A DNA stretch of 64,000 nucleotides. It comes from CAXBDP01 sp963974465. GTDB lineage: Bacteria; Bacteroidota; Bacteroidia; Cytophagales; Cyclobacteriaceae. Position 1 is the stretch's first letter, and each line of letters begins with the position of its first letter. The stretch is from assembly GCA_049340005.1 (NCBI GenBank), contig JBMPIY010000008.1. The stretch is one strand, 5' to 3'. This document shows, one piece after another, positions 1-8,260 of this stretch. The position numbers were made by a program, and so were the translations under genes. The notes below the pieces were generated by a model. It saw nothing but the letters and a program-made list of their open reading frames with translations, searched no databases and was not told the DNA's origin.

Positions 1-2
1 TC

Positions 3-212
3 GATTTTCCAATTCTAACTGATGAGCAAGCATGGGATGTTGCAGCTTATGTCAACTCCCAAATCAGACCTGAGAAAGATCTATCTGCTGATTGGCCAGA
101 TATAAGCAAAAAGCCAATTGATCATCCATTCGGACCCTATTCGGATGGATTTACAGAGATTCAGCATAAGTATGGGCCATTTAAGCCTATTGTTGAAGCT
201 CGTAATAAATAA
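3..212 (+). CDS. Cytochrome c family protein, C-terminal end (partial)
   Basis: The open frame enters from the left edge and stops at TAA 210-212, giving the last 69 residues of a larger protein. The tail contains a DEQAWDVAAYVNSQ stretch and then KPIDHPFGPYSDGF, a pattern I associate with the C-terminus of TsdA/SoxX-like periplasmic c-type cytochromes (the helix that packs on haem). The CxxCH motifs themselves lie outside the window, so the haem count and substrate cannot be judged. The porin gene starts 9 bases downstream, so the two are probably cotranscribed. Confidence 0.6.
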   Translation, partial: DFPILTDEQAWDVAAYVNSQIRPEKDLSADWPDISKKPIDHPFGPYSDGFTEIQHKYGPFKPIVEARNK

Positions 213-221
213 TACAAACTC

Positions 222-1565
222 ATGATTCTACGACTTTCAATTACCGCTATACTATTACTAGCTGGGTTCAATTCTTTTGCTCAAGAAGTAGAGAAGAGAG
301 ACCTTGGCAAAATAGATGGTAGAGCGCGACTATATTTGATGAATACCTTAAATGAAGGTGGACTTACTGATTATTTCGCTTCTGCAATGGGAGTTGGCTT
401 GGGTTATTCAAGTCCAATGATCAAAGGATTTCAATTCCGTACTTCAGCATTTTATACGCAAGGATTATACAATAGCGACCTTACAACTCCTGATCCACTA
501 ACCAACGCTGCCAATCGCTATGAAATTGGGCTATATGATGTAGGAAACCCATCTTCTAGAAGTGTTTTCCGGGTGGAGGAACTCTACTTACAATATAAAT
601 CTGAGTCATCTTATTTAAGATTGGGCAGGCAATTACTCAATACGCCTTTTATCAATCCGCAAGATGGCCGAATGAGCCCTACGTTTGTGCAAGGCATTTA
701 TGGAAATTTGCAACTTTCTACTCAGTGGAATGTAGAAGGAGGCTGGCTCAATAGGATGGCGCCAAGATCTACCTCCCGCTGGTTTGGCGTAGGTGAGTCG
801 ATGGGATATTACCCCCAAGGCTTATTGGAAACCGGGCAAGGGGCAAACTATTTTTCAAATATCGAAAGCGTCGGAATTGGTATTTTAGGGGTTCATTTTC
901 GCCCAAATTCCAAATTCCAAATCAGTGCATGGAATTATTTCGTAGAGAATGTGCTGAATATTGGCCATATTCAAGTCACTGGAAATTTTCCTGCTGATGA
1001 AAAATGGTCGATAATTTCAGGAGTTCAATTGACCAGACAGGATGCTATAAATGATGGTGGGAATTCAGATTTGACTAAGACCTATCTCAATCCCAGTAGC
1101 TATAGCAATGTGTTAAGTGCTAGATTAGGTGCAAAGAATCAGCGGGTGGAATTTAATCTTAATTATACTCGAATTTCCAAAACAGGACGATTTCAGTTTC
1201 CACGAGAATGGGGACGAGATCCATTTTTCACCTTTATGCCTCGCGAGCGAAATGAAGGATATGGTGGTGTGGATGCGCTAATGGCCAAGTTCGAGTACAG
1301 CCTAAATTCTGGCAAGACTAAGCTCAGCTTATCGCATGGACGATTTAGTTTGCCTGAAGCCAATGATGCCAAATACAATAAATATGGAATTCCGAGCTAT
1401 CACCAAAGCAATTTTGAACTGAGGCAACAAATCAATCCAAGCATTCAATTACAATATCTGGCGGTTTACAAAGGCCGTGTGGGCGATACCTATGGCAATG
1501 ATAGATTTGTGATCAATAAAGTGAATATGTTTTATCAAAACTTGGTGGTGAATTACAAATTTTGA
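222..1565 (+). CDS. Outer-membrane porin-like beta-barrel protein (OprD-like)
   Basis: The protein has 447 residues with a Sec signal peptide ending near FAQ (residues 19-21). The mature part is rich in alternating hydrophobic/aromatic strands (YLRLGRQLL, FQISAWNYF, VEFNLNYTRI) and ends in VNYKF, the terminal Phe typical of outer-membrane barrels. Overall it resembles OprD-type porins, with the early phrase VEELYLQYKS then LRLGRQ. A passive channel for small solutes is the likely role, but the substrate is unknown. It follows the cytochrome gene by 9 bases, with a probable exported decarboxylase after it. Confidence 0.55.
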   Translation: MILRLSITAILLLAGFNSFAQEVEKRDLGKIDGRARLYLMNTLNEGGLTDYFASAMGVGLGYSSPMIKGFQFRTSAFYTQGLYNSDLTTPDPLTNAANRYEIGLYDVGNPSSRSVFRVEELYLQYKSESSYLRLGRQLLNTPFINPQDGRMSPTFVQGIYGNLQLSTQWNVEGGWLNRMAPRSTSRWFGVGESMGYYPQGLLETGQGANYFSNIESVGIGILGVHFRPNSKFQISAWNYFVENVLNIGHIQVTGNFPADEKWSIISGVQLTRQDAINDGGNSDLTKTYLNPSSYSNVLSARLGAKNQRVEFNLNYTRISKTGRFQFPREWGRDPFFTFMPRERNEGYGGVDALMAKFEYSLNSGKTKLSLSHGRFSLPEANDAKYNKYGIPSYHQSNFELRQQINPSIQLQYLAVYKGRVGDTYGNDRFVINKVNMFYQNLVVNYKF

Positions 1566-1578
1566 TTTGACTAGCAAT

Positions 1579-1608
1579 TTTGAAGCAAGTGAAATTCGAT
1601 TAATTTTG
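1579..1608 (+). promoter_or_regulatory. Bacteroidota-type promoter before the decarboxylase-like gene
   Basis: TTTG (1579-1582), an 18-base spacer and TAATTTTG (1601-1608) match the Bacteroidota housekeeping consensus TTTG-N17-23-TAnnTTTG exactly. The ATG at 1613 is only 4 bases after the -7 element, so a transcript starting at the usual distance would have almost no leader. Confidence 0.6.
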
Positions 1609-1612
1609 TTTC

Positions 1613-2347
1613 ATGAGGATCACTATTCCATTCATCTTTTTGGCTACTCTGTCAACCGGCTGTACACCGCAAAATGCTGAAAATATAACTCTGCCACTTG
1701 CAGAAGTAAATGCGCAAGGAGCCTTGCAGGAGGTGATGCTCAATGGCAATCTTCAAGCAAATATCCTTATCGATACGCTTGAAAATCAAAGGCTAATTGG
1801 CATTGGTCCATTAGGCAGATTGCAAGGAGAAATTACTATTTTGGATGGAAAAGCTTTTGTAACAAGTATAGATTCTGTTGGTAATCCTATCGCAGTAGAG
1901 GTAGATAGTCTACAGGCTCCTTTCTTTGCTTATGCGAATATTTCCGATTGGCAAACTTTCGGTTTTTTGAAGGAAGTAAATGACTTGCCAAGCTTGCAAG
2001 CAGCCATTGAAGAACTGGCAATAATTGAAGGATTAGATTTGACTCAACCTTTTCCTTTTCATATTAAAGGAGAAATCACCAAGGCTGGCTATCACATAAT
2101 TTCTAAGCCCGCAGGCGAGCTCGAACATTCACATGATTTGCATAAAGCTGCCAAAGTCAATTTTGAAGTAGAAGAGGAGGAAGTAACATTTGTTGGCTTT
2201 TATTCTCAAGTACATCAGGGAGTTTTCACGCATAGGGGCGATTTCATTCACATTCATATTATTCTTCCCAATGGTAATATTACAGGTCATTTGGATGAGA
2301 TTACCGCAAAGGCGAATACCTTAGAGCTCTGGGTTGGGTTAATGTAA
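1613..2347 (+). CDS. Exported alpha-acetolactate decarboxylase-like lipoprotein
   Basis: This 244-residue protein belongs to the acetolactate decarboxylase (BudA/AldB) family, which converts 2-acetolactate to acetoin. Family marks are the N-terminal GIGPLGRLQGEITILDG segment and the C-terminal VGFYSQVHQG...HRGDFIHIHI...GHLDE. H213, H215 and H226 line up with the zinc-binding histidines of the family. The N-terminus is a short signal peptide ending LSTGC at residue 17, an imperfect lipobox, so it is probably exported and perhaps lipid-anchored. That is unusual for an enzyme of intracellular acetoin synthesis, although a secreted Bacillus enzyme is known. No acetolactate synthase is in view, so the physiological substrate is uncertain. 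Confidence 0.75.
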   Translation: MRITIPFIFLATLSTGCTPQNAENITLPLAEVNAQGALQEVMLNGNLQANILIDTLENQRLIGIGPLGRLQGEITILDGKAFVTSIDSVGNPIAVEVDSLQAPFFAYANISDWQTFGFLKEVNDLPSLQAAIEELAIIEGLDLTQPFPFHIKGEITKAGYHIISKPAGELEHSHDLHKAAKVNFEVEEEEVTFVGFYSQVHQGVFTHRGDFIHIHIILPNGNITGHLDEITAKANTLELWVGLM

Positions 2348-2450
2348 ATATTCGTTATTTCAATAAGATCATATTCAATTATTTCAAAAATCTGTTTCAA
2401 AGTCTTTTGCCTTTTTATAAAAATGCTATATTGCTGTAAATAAGAGTAAT

Positions 2451-2891
2451 ATGCAATTAGAAACAGTATTTAGCTTTTGTAGCAGTTTGGCTTTAATCAG
2501 TTGGATTCTGCTTTTTATTTTCTACAAAAAGTCATGGGTTTATGTCTTTTTGTTTTCCTTCGTTATTATGCTTTTGGCTTTGTTCTATGTCTTTTTTATT
2601 GCTCAGGGTATGGGCGGAGATTCAGCGGGGGGATTTGGCAGTTTGGCCGAAGTAGCCCTGCTTTTTCAAAAGGATGAAGCCTTATTAGCAGGCTGGATTC
2701 ATTACTTAGCATTCGATTTATTTGTAGGAATGTGGGAAGCTAGCGATGCAGCCAAGCGAAATATTAACCGATGGCTTTTATTGCCTTGCATGATTTTTAC
2801 CTTTATGCTTGGGCCAATTGGTTTGCTGCTATACTTTATTATTAGAGGGATTGCTAGCAAAAATGTATTGCAGAACCCATACGCAGCATGA
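2451..2891 (+). CDS. ABA4-like integral membrane protein (DUF4281)
   Basis: This small protein (146 residues) has about four membrane helices and the family signature LAGWIHYLAFDLFVGMWEASDA followed by LPCMIFTFMLGPIGLLLY. This is the ABA4-like family, named after the plant protein needed for neoxanthin synthesis. Its role in bacteria is not established. Its last codons overlap the next gene by four bases (ATGA at 2888-2891), so translation is probably coupled. The CrtO-like gene 0.9 kb downstream makes a link to carotenoid or terpenoid metabolism possible but unproven. Confidence 0.7.
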   Translation: MQLETVFSFCSSLALISWILLFIFYKKSWVYVFLFSFVIMLLALFYVFFIAQGMGGDSAGGFGSLAEVALLFQKDEALLAGWIHYLAFDLFVGMWEASDAAKRNINRWLLLPCMIFTFMLGPIGLLLYFIIRGIASKNVLQNPYAA

Positions 2892-3643
2892 AACTAGTAA
2901 GGGAGATATTTCAGCGAAACCAACTATTAGCTTGGTTTGGACTGTTTAATTTTTTATTATTTTTAGCACTGATTATTGTTTCCCAATTTGATACTCGCAC
3001 TTTATTCAGCATAAATGTATGGGTTAAACCCATGAAGTTTTTCATTTCCATTGGCCTTTTCAGTTGGACGATGGCATGGTTGCTCGATTATATCAAAAGC
3101 TCAGGTAAAGTATTTCGAATTTCATTAGTCATTGTTATTTCAATGTTGATCGAAATTGTTATCATCAATTACCAAGCTTATAGGGGCGTCCCATCCCATT
3201 TCAATATTCAAAGTGTAATGGATGGCGTGCTTTTTCAAATTATGGGTATTGCTATTTTGGTAAATACGATCATGGTTTTTTGGTCTTTTGTCTTATTTGC
3301 GAAGCACAGTCGATTACCCAAAGGCTATTATTGGAGCATCCGAATGGGTATGTTAATATTTATTATTGCTAGTTTGGAAGGGTTTTTAATGGTTGGGAAT
3401 TTGGGGCACACCATAGGCGCAGATGATGGACAAGAAGGGTATTTTTTTCTAAACTGGGCAAAGGAATATGGAGATTTACGGGTTGCACATTTCCTTGGAC
3501 TACATGCTTTGCAAGTGATTCCCTTATTTGGCTGGTTTGTAGCTAAAGACAAGCCTAAATGGGTTTTCATTTTCAGTCTCCTTTATTTCCTATTATCCTT
3601 AGGCACTTTTTGGCAGGCGATAGCTGGGAAGCCTGTTTTTTGA
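2888..3643 (+). CDS. Polytopic membrane protein of unknown function
   Basis: The 251-residue protein has roughly seven hydrophobic segments, for example residues 14-33, 45-65 and 78-95. Conserved-looking polar elements sit between helices: VWVKPMKFFIS, HFNIQ and HTIGADDG. I do not recognise a characterised family. The 4-base ATGA overlap with the ABA4-like gene shows that the two are expressed together and suggests that the products may act together in the membrane. Confidence 0.7.
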   Translation: MKLVREIFQRNQLLAWFGLFNFLLFLALIIVSQFDTRTLFSINVWVKPMKFFISIGLFSWTMAWLLDYIKSSGKVFRISLVIVISMLIEIVIINYQAYRGVPSHFNIQSVMDGVLFQIMGIAILVNTIMVFWSFVLFAKHSRLPKGYYWSIRMGMLIFIIASLEGFLMVGNLGHTIGADDGQEGYFFLNWAKEYGDLRVAHFLGLHALQVIPLFGWFVAKDKPKWVFIFSLLYFLLSLGTFWQAIAGKPVF

Positions 3644-3825
3644 TGAGTTTGAAATCTTTTCTATCTGGGTATTTATCAAAGATTCAAGCATATTCAGCTT
3701 CAGACAATTTAGTTGCACACGCCTTTGATTAATACCCGAAATATTCCATAGGGCTGTTGGATTTAATATCGGATTCCATTAGGTTTAAAAACCTGTTAGT
3801 AACATCCACAGGTTACAATTCAGAA

Positions 3826-4398
3826 ATGGCAAAAAAGATAATACTCTCATTAGCATCTGTCTTTTTATTTTGGCAATCTGTTTCATTGCTATCTAAAATT
3901 CATGAGTTTGACGTAGAGTCCTTAATTGCATTATTTATTATTGCTTGGATCGTGAATCTATTTATTACTGGGGTATTTGCTTTTGCAGGCTTTGCCTTTC
4001 CTACGCAGAGAATTCTTCCAGATTCATATTACCAAATACACAAACCCTCTAAACTGACGACTACATTTGAAGTGTTAAAAGTCGATCTCTTCAGGAAGTT
4101 TCTATTGGCTACCTTTTGGCGGAATAAGGCTCAAAGAAAGAAATATTTTAATGGTAAAAAAGATGGGATTTCCATCTTGGTCGAACAATCAATGAAATCT
4201 GAATTTGGTCATTTATTGCCCTTTATTATTATAAACTTGGTAAGTGCTTATTTTATAGCGATCAATTTTTTTGAATTAGCCTTATTTACACTTCTATTAA
4301 ATATAATTGGAAATTTGTACCCTATCATTTTGCAGCGGCATCATCGCATGAGAATTCAGTTAATTAGTGAAAGACAGCAGGCAAGAAAGGATAAGTGA
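3826..4398 (+). CDS. Membrane protein resembling CrtO-type carotenoid acyltransferase
   Basis: From ATG 3826 the protein has 190 residues. An upstream TTG at 3757 is in frame but would add 23 polar residues before the first helix, so I prefer the ATG. It has two N-terminal helices, a charged central part (KVDLFRKF...WRNKAQRKKYF) and two C-terminal helices ending GNLYPIILQRHHRMRI. That tail resembles the NxYPIxxQRYxRxR end of the glycosyl-4,4'-diaponeurosporenoate acyltransferase (CrtO) family. The assignment is tentative. The nearby ABA4-like gene would fit a role in carotenoid modification. Confidence 0.5.
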   Translation: MAKKIILSLASVFLFWQSVSLLSKIHEFDVESLIALFIIAWIVNLFITGVFAFAGFAFPTQRILPDSYYQIHKPSKLTTTFEVLKVDLFRKFLLATFWRNKAQRKKYFNGKKDGISILVEQSMKSEFGHLLPFIIINLVSAYFIAINFFELALFTLLLNIIGNLYPIILQRHHRMRIQLISERQQARKDK

Positions 4399-4734
4399 AA
4401 TTTTTTTATAGTTTCCCAATTGGAGAAAATTAGAATTGAAGAAGAACCTTCATAAGTCTTCAATAATTTGAAGAGGAATTTAGTGAGTAAGTTTGTTCAG
4501 TGATGAGTAATAAGAATTAGATTAAAAGATCGAAGTCTACTTGAATTTATAACATCTGGTTAGCTAGTATTATTCAATTTGATCCTCTATCCCATAATTA
4601 GCACCTCCCAACAGAGGCAGGATTTACCAATCATGCTAGTAAATCTGCATTTTACACTCTTCTAAATGGCTTTCACTTTCAGATAAGAAATTTTGTCTAT
4701 ATCTTATTGAAAATAATCAAGCCAAAACCTATTT
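4399..4734. other. Intergenic region before the PPK2 genes
   Basis: These 336 AT-rich bases hold no convincing open frame, tRNA or stable terminator. They presumably carry the PPK2 promoter, but I could not find a clear TTTG / TAnnTTTG pair. Confidence 0.5.
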
Positions 4735-5583
4735 ATGAATTTCGAGGAAGCAGAGTTACTATCGTTAAAAAATAGACAAGAGTTTATAAGCTTAGCAGGT
4801 AAAAAAAATGTCGATATAAGTAAGGCGCTTAATAAATTGAAGTACGAAACAGTACTCACTCAATTGCAAACTGAGCTTGTGGCATTGCAGCAATGGATTC
4901 ACCAAAATAAAATGCGGGTGGTAGTGATTTTCGAAGGGAGAGATGCTGCTGGAAAAGGAGGCTCGATTAAGAGGTTTACCGAACATTTAAACCCTCGATA
5001 TTCTAATCGGATAGCCCTGCCCAAACCCACCGAAATTGAAAGAGGCCAATGGTATTTTCGAAGGTACATTAAAGAGCTTCCCAATCCTGGTGAAATGGTG
5101 TTTTTTGATAGAAGCTGGTATAATAGAGCGGTAGTTGAACCTGTAATGGGCTTTTGTGACCAAAAAGAGTATAATCAGTTTATGGTTCAAGTGCCAGAGT
5201 TTGAGCATATGCTTTATGAAGATGGTGTTAAGATCATTAAGTTTTGGTTTTCAATCTCAAAAGACGAACAGAAAAAGCGCTTTGATGCAAGACTTAAAAG
5301 TCCACTGAAAAGATGGAAATACAGCCCAGTAGATATGAAAGGCCAAGAACTTTGGGACAGCTACACTAAATACAAAGAGTTGATGTTTAGTCGAACGCAT
5401 ACCAATTATAGTCCTTGGATTATTGTGAAAACCAATGATAAAAAGCAAGCTCGCCTAGAAAGTATGCGCTATGTATTATCTCAATTCGACTTTCCATTGA
5501 GTGAGAAATCGTCTGTTTCCATATTTCCCGATCCCAATATTATTATCAGGTATCATCGTAGTGCAGACCAAATAGATATTTAA
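4735..5583 (+). CDS. ppk2: PPK2 family polyphosphate kinase (first of tandem pair)
   Basis: PPK2 enzymes transfer phosphate between polyphosphate and nucleotides, usually making NDP or NTP. This 282-residue protein is a single-domain PPK2. The Walker A loop EGRDAAGKGG is at residues 67-76 (K74), the Walker B region is VFFDRSWYNRAVVEP, and the lid-region arginines are in RFDARLKSPLKRWKYSPVD. The next gene starts 6 bases after its stop and encodes a clear paralogue. Whether the enzyme prefers ADP, GDP or AMP cannot be read from the sequence. Confidence 0.93.
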   Translation: MNFEEAELLSLKNRQEFISLAGKKNVDISKALNKLKYETVLTQLQTELVALQQWIHQNKMRVVVIFEGRDAAGKGGSIKRFTEHLNPRYSNRIALPKPTEIERGQWYFRRYIKELPNPGEMVFFDRSWYNRAVVEPVMGFCDQKEYNQFMVQVPEFEHMLYEDGVKIIKFWFSISKDEQKKRFDARLKSPLKRWKYSPVDMKGQELWDSYTKYKELMFSRTHTNYSPWIIVKTNDKKQARLESMRYVLSQFDFPLSEKSSVSIFPDPNIIIRYHRSADQIDI

Positions 5584-5589
5584 ATCCCT

Positions 5590-6360
5590 ATGGAAAAGTT
5601 AAGTAAACATGCTGTGAAGCTTTTGAATAGTAAAATTGGTGTCAAAAACCTGCTAGCCAATAAGGAAATTGATTTGAAAAAAGTGCTCAATCGTACTCGC
5701 TACGAACAGGAACTTGGCCAATTGCAGGCAAAGCTGGTTAGGCTACAAACTTGGGTTATAGAAAATGATAAAAAGATTGTAATCATTTTTGAAGGAAGAG
5801 ACGCAGCAGGTAAGGGTGGGGCAATTCGTAGAATCACCGAACATATCAATCCAAGGCATTTTAAAATCATCGCATTGGATAAGCCAAGCACTGATGAGGA
5901 ACACCAATGGTTTTTTCAACGCTACGTTAACCATTTGCCCAAGCCCGGTCAAATGGTTTTTTTCGATCGAAGCTGGTACAACCGTGCCATTGTAGAGCCT
6001 GTAAATGGATTCTGCACCGATGCCGAATATCAAATTTTTATGAGTCAGGTAAATGGTTTTGAAAAAATGCTCATTCAATCGGATATCTACCTAATTAAGT
6101 TTTATTTTTCAATCAATAAAGATGAACAAGCCAGAAGGTTTGAAGAAATAGAAAACAGTCCTTTAAAAAGATGGAAACTAACGGCAGTTGATAAAAGAGC
6201 GCAAGAGCTTTGGGATGATTACACTAAGTATAAGGATGCGATGTTCGAATCTACAAATACTGAACTAGCACCTTGGACGATAATTGAAGCAAATAGAAAA
6301 ACTAAAGCTAGAATTGCAGCTATTAATCATATTCTGCGTACTATACCATACGAGAAGTAA
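5590..6360 (+). CDS. ppk2: PPK2 family polyphosphate kinase (second of tandem pair)
   Basis: The 256-residue protein is a paralogue of its upstream neighbour, with every catalytic element kept: EGRDAAGKGG (residues 68-77), VFFDRSWYNRAIVEP, then RFEEIENSPLKRWKLTAVD. It differs in a shorter C-terminus and in the lid (EEIENS instead of DARLKS), so the two copies may differ in nucleotide preference or pair as a heteromer. The 6-base gap indicates one transcript. A ribosome-hibernation factor gene follows 75 bases later. Confidence 0.93.
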   Translation: MEKLSKHAVKLLNSKIGVKNLLANKEIDLKKVLNRTRYEQELGQLQAKLVRLQTWVIENDKKIVIIFEGRDAAGKGGAIRRITEHINPRHFKIIALDKPSTDEEHQWFFQRYVNHLPKPGQMVFFDRSWYNRAIVEPVNGFCTDAEYQIFMSQVNGFEKMLIQSDIYLIKFYFSINKDEQARRFEEIENSPLKRWKLTAVDKRAQELWDDYTKYKDAMFESTNTELAPWTIIEANRKTKARIAAINHILRTIPYEK

Positions 6361-6435
6361 ATTTAGCCCAAGCGTATTTTACTTCCTTGAACAGGTTAGA
6401 ATCAAAACAAATTTTAAATTTATAAATACGGATCA

Positions 6436-6750
6436 ATGAAAATTCAACTTAATTCAGACAACAATATTGAAGGAACTGATGACCTTAAAGGCTATTTGGA
6501 TGAAACAATTAGCAAAGGACTTAGCCGATTTGAAGAGCAAATCACTAGAATAGAAGTGCACGTGTCGGATGAGAATGGAGCTAAGGGCGGCCAAAAAGAT
6601 AAACGTTGCTTATTAGAAGCTCGTCTTGCTGGGCTCGAACCCATAGCTGTTACCCATCAAGCGGATACTTTACATCAATCTGTAACAGGAGCCATAGATA
6701 AAATGAAAGCAGCACTCGATACTCGAATCGGAAAGCTTAGAAATCATTAA
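6436..6750 (+). CDS. hpf: Ribosome hibernation factor, HPF/RaiA (YfiA) family, short form
   Basis: At 104 residues this is the short, single-domain form of the family, which binds the small ribosomal subunit and stops translation in starved or stressed cells. The beta-alpha fold is visible as KIQLNSD, IEVHVSDENG, KRCLLEARLAG and the helix LHQSVTGAIDKMKAALDTRIGKLR. It lacks the C-terminal dimerisation domain of long HPF. It lies downstream of two polyphosphate kinases and is followed by a strong terminator, so the three genes probably form an energy-stress unit. Confidence 0.88.
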   Translation: MKIQLNSDNNIEGTDDLKGYLDETISKGLSRFEEQITRIEVHVSDENGAKGGQKDKRCLLEARLAGLEPIAVTHQADTLHQSVTGAIDKMKAALDTRIGKLRNH

Positions 6751-6758
6751 AAATTATA

Positions 6759-6790
6759 AATGCTGACTCATTTGGGACAGCATTTTTTTT
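6759..6790 (+). terminator. Rho-independent terminator after hpf
   Basis: AATGCTG (6759-6765) pairs with CAGCATT (6778-6784) around a 12-base loop and runs into eight T residues. Confidence 0.85.
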
Positions 6791-6894
6791 ATCTAGCTAA
6801 TACTATATTCATTGAATTTCAAATATATAAGTGGACAGAAATTTTAGGAAGATTATTTATTTAATTCTATTTCAACTATATTAGTAACATCTAA

Positions 6895-6904
6895 TGTATA
6901 TACA
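6895..6904. promoter_or_regulatory. Candidate MarR operator upstream of its own gene
   Basis: TGTATATACA is a perfect 10-base palindrome 25 bases before the marR-family start codon. The same decamer occurs inside a longer palindrome at 57007-57020 upstream of yceI. I noticed no third copy in the window. Confidence 0.45.
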
Positions 6905-6928
6905 CGTATTTGTGATATATAAGTAGTA

Positions 6929-7381
6929 ATGACGAAGCTAGAAGAAGCCATACAGCAGAAGAAATTTGTGAGCGAGCGGCAAAAAGCCAACTTGAACATA
7001 ATGTACACCTCATCTTGGATCACGGGCAAGATTAGTTCGGTACTCAAGCCGTATGGCATTTCTCCACAGCAATTCAATATTTTACGAATTCTGAATGGGC
7101 AAAAAGGCAAACCAGCCACAGTGAAGATGCTCACCGAGAGAATGATTGACAAGATGTCCAATACCAGCCGCTTGGTGGAGAAGCTAAAAATAAAAGGCTT
7201 GGTAGATCGCCGAGAATGTGAGCAAGATCGCAGACAAGTCGATATATTTTTGACCGACAAAGGACTTAAAGTAATGAATGAGTGCTCGGCCGAAATATTC
7301 AATAAAGTAGAATCAGCATTAAATCTTACGGAAGATGAAGCTGGATTACTTAACCAATTACTAGATAAAATTAGGGAGTAG
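6929..7381 (+). CDS. MarR family transcriptional regulator
   Basis: The 150-residue winged-helix regulator has the helix-turn-helix part around residues 45-85 (SPQQFNILRILNG...TVKMLTERMIDKMSNTSRLVEKLKIKGLV) and the wing DRRECEQDRRQVDIFLTDKG, with the D-x-R-x-x-x-I-x-L-T pattern typical of MarR. Such proteins are dimeric repressors released by small molecules or oxidation; C93 lies in the wing region. A palindrome just upstream may be its own operator. The gene stands alone, between terminators. Confidence 0.92.
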   Translation: MTKLEEAIQQKKFVSERQKANLNIMYTSSWITGKISSVLKPYGISPQQFNILRILNGQKGKPATVKMLTERMIDKMSNTSRLVEKLKIKGLVDRRECEQDRRQVDIFLTDKGLKVMNECSAEIFNKVESALNLTEDEAGLLNQLLDKIRE

Positions 7382-7385
7382 TATT

Positions 7386-7429
7386 AAAAAGCGACTATAT
7401 TCATGAGCGGCCACAGTGTCGCTCTTTTT
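7386..7429 (+). terminator. Probable terminator after marR
   Basis: AAAAGCGAC (7387-7395) can pair with GTCGCT-c-TTTTT (7418-7429). The loop is long (22 bases), but the T tract is in place. Confidence 0.55.
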
Positions 7430-7458
7430 ATTTCAAGGCCAATCATGCATATTAGTTT

Positions 7459-8190
7459 ATGGATAATATTTATCAGCAAGCATTTACCATACGAGCTTCC
7501 GAGATAGATCAGTATAAGCGGTTGAGATTAGATGCATTTGCCGCCCTAATGCAGGAAGTAGCTTGGGAGCATGCGAGTTTATTAAAAGTAGGAAAGCAGT
7601 TTTTTGATGAAAATAGATTTTGGGTTTTATCTCGATTGCAGATTCATGTAAATAGATTGCCAATTTGGGGTGAAGAGGTGGTGCTAAGAACATGGCCAAA
7701 GGGAATAGATAAATTTTTTGCATTGCGGGATTTTGAAATGAAAACGCGGGAGGGTGAAGAACTCGTTAGCGCAACTTCGGCTTGGCTTATAATGAATGAA
7801 ACTTCTCGCCGTCCAATCCGCCCAGATGAAATAATAGGTAGGCTAAATCCAGTTGCAAACTTAGAAGCTATTGCAGGAACAGCACCAAAAATAGAAAGTA
7901 CAAACCCATCCTCCCTCCGCATTTATACTCGCACGGCTCGAGTGTCTGACTTGGATATGAATGGTCATGTCAACAACGTTACATATCTCCGTTGGGCTTT
8001 AGATAGCCTCTATGGATCTGATTTTTCGGAAGCTCAGCCTTTCATGGAAATATCAATTAATTATCTCTCAGAAACATTTTTACATGAAGTAATTGACCTT
8101 TCAATCACTTCTGAATCAAAGCAATCAACTGTTATAGCGGGTATTTCAAGCCGTGACCAAAGAAAAGTATTTATGGTAAGGGTAAATTGA
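7459..8190 (+). CDS. Acyl-ACP thioesterase
   Basis: The 243-residue protein matches the FatA/FatB-like acyl-ACP thioesterase family (double hot-dog fold), which hydrolyses acyl-ACP to free fatty acid. The first domain carries RFWVLSRLQIHVNRLPIWGEEVVLRTWPKG. The second carries DLDMNGHVNNVTYLRW, where the Asn-His pair corresponds to the family's catalytic residues. It is cytosolic with no signal peptide. It contains one GCGGGAGG octamer, at 7746. Confidence 0.88.
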   Translation: MDNIYQQAFTIRASEIDQYKRLRLDAFAALMQEVAWEHASLLKVGKQFFDENRFWVLSRLQIHVNRLPIWGEEVVLRTWPKGIDKFFALRDFEMKTREGEELVSATSAWLIMNETSRRPIRPDEIIGRLNPVANLEAIAGTAPKIESTNPSSLRIYTRTARVSDLDMNGHVNNVTYLRWALDSLYGSDFSEAQPFMEISINYLSETFLHEVIDLSITSESKQSTVIAGISSRDQRKVFMVRVN

Positions 8191-8260
8191 AAAATTGGAG
8201 CTAATTTCGGCTATTAAAAGATTGAATCTGCAGGGTCAAAATAGATTATAGATCTTTAGT

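Noticed and set aside
5743..6078. 111-residue minus-strand frame opposite the second PPK2 gene
   Set aside because: It mirrors a conserved kinase on the other strand. No signal, promoter or family is visible.
6853..7302. 149-residue minus-strand frame opposite marR
   Set aside because: It covers the conserved MarR winged-helix gene and its upstream region; the composition is that of a shadow frame.
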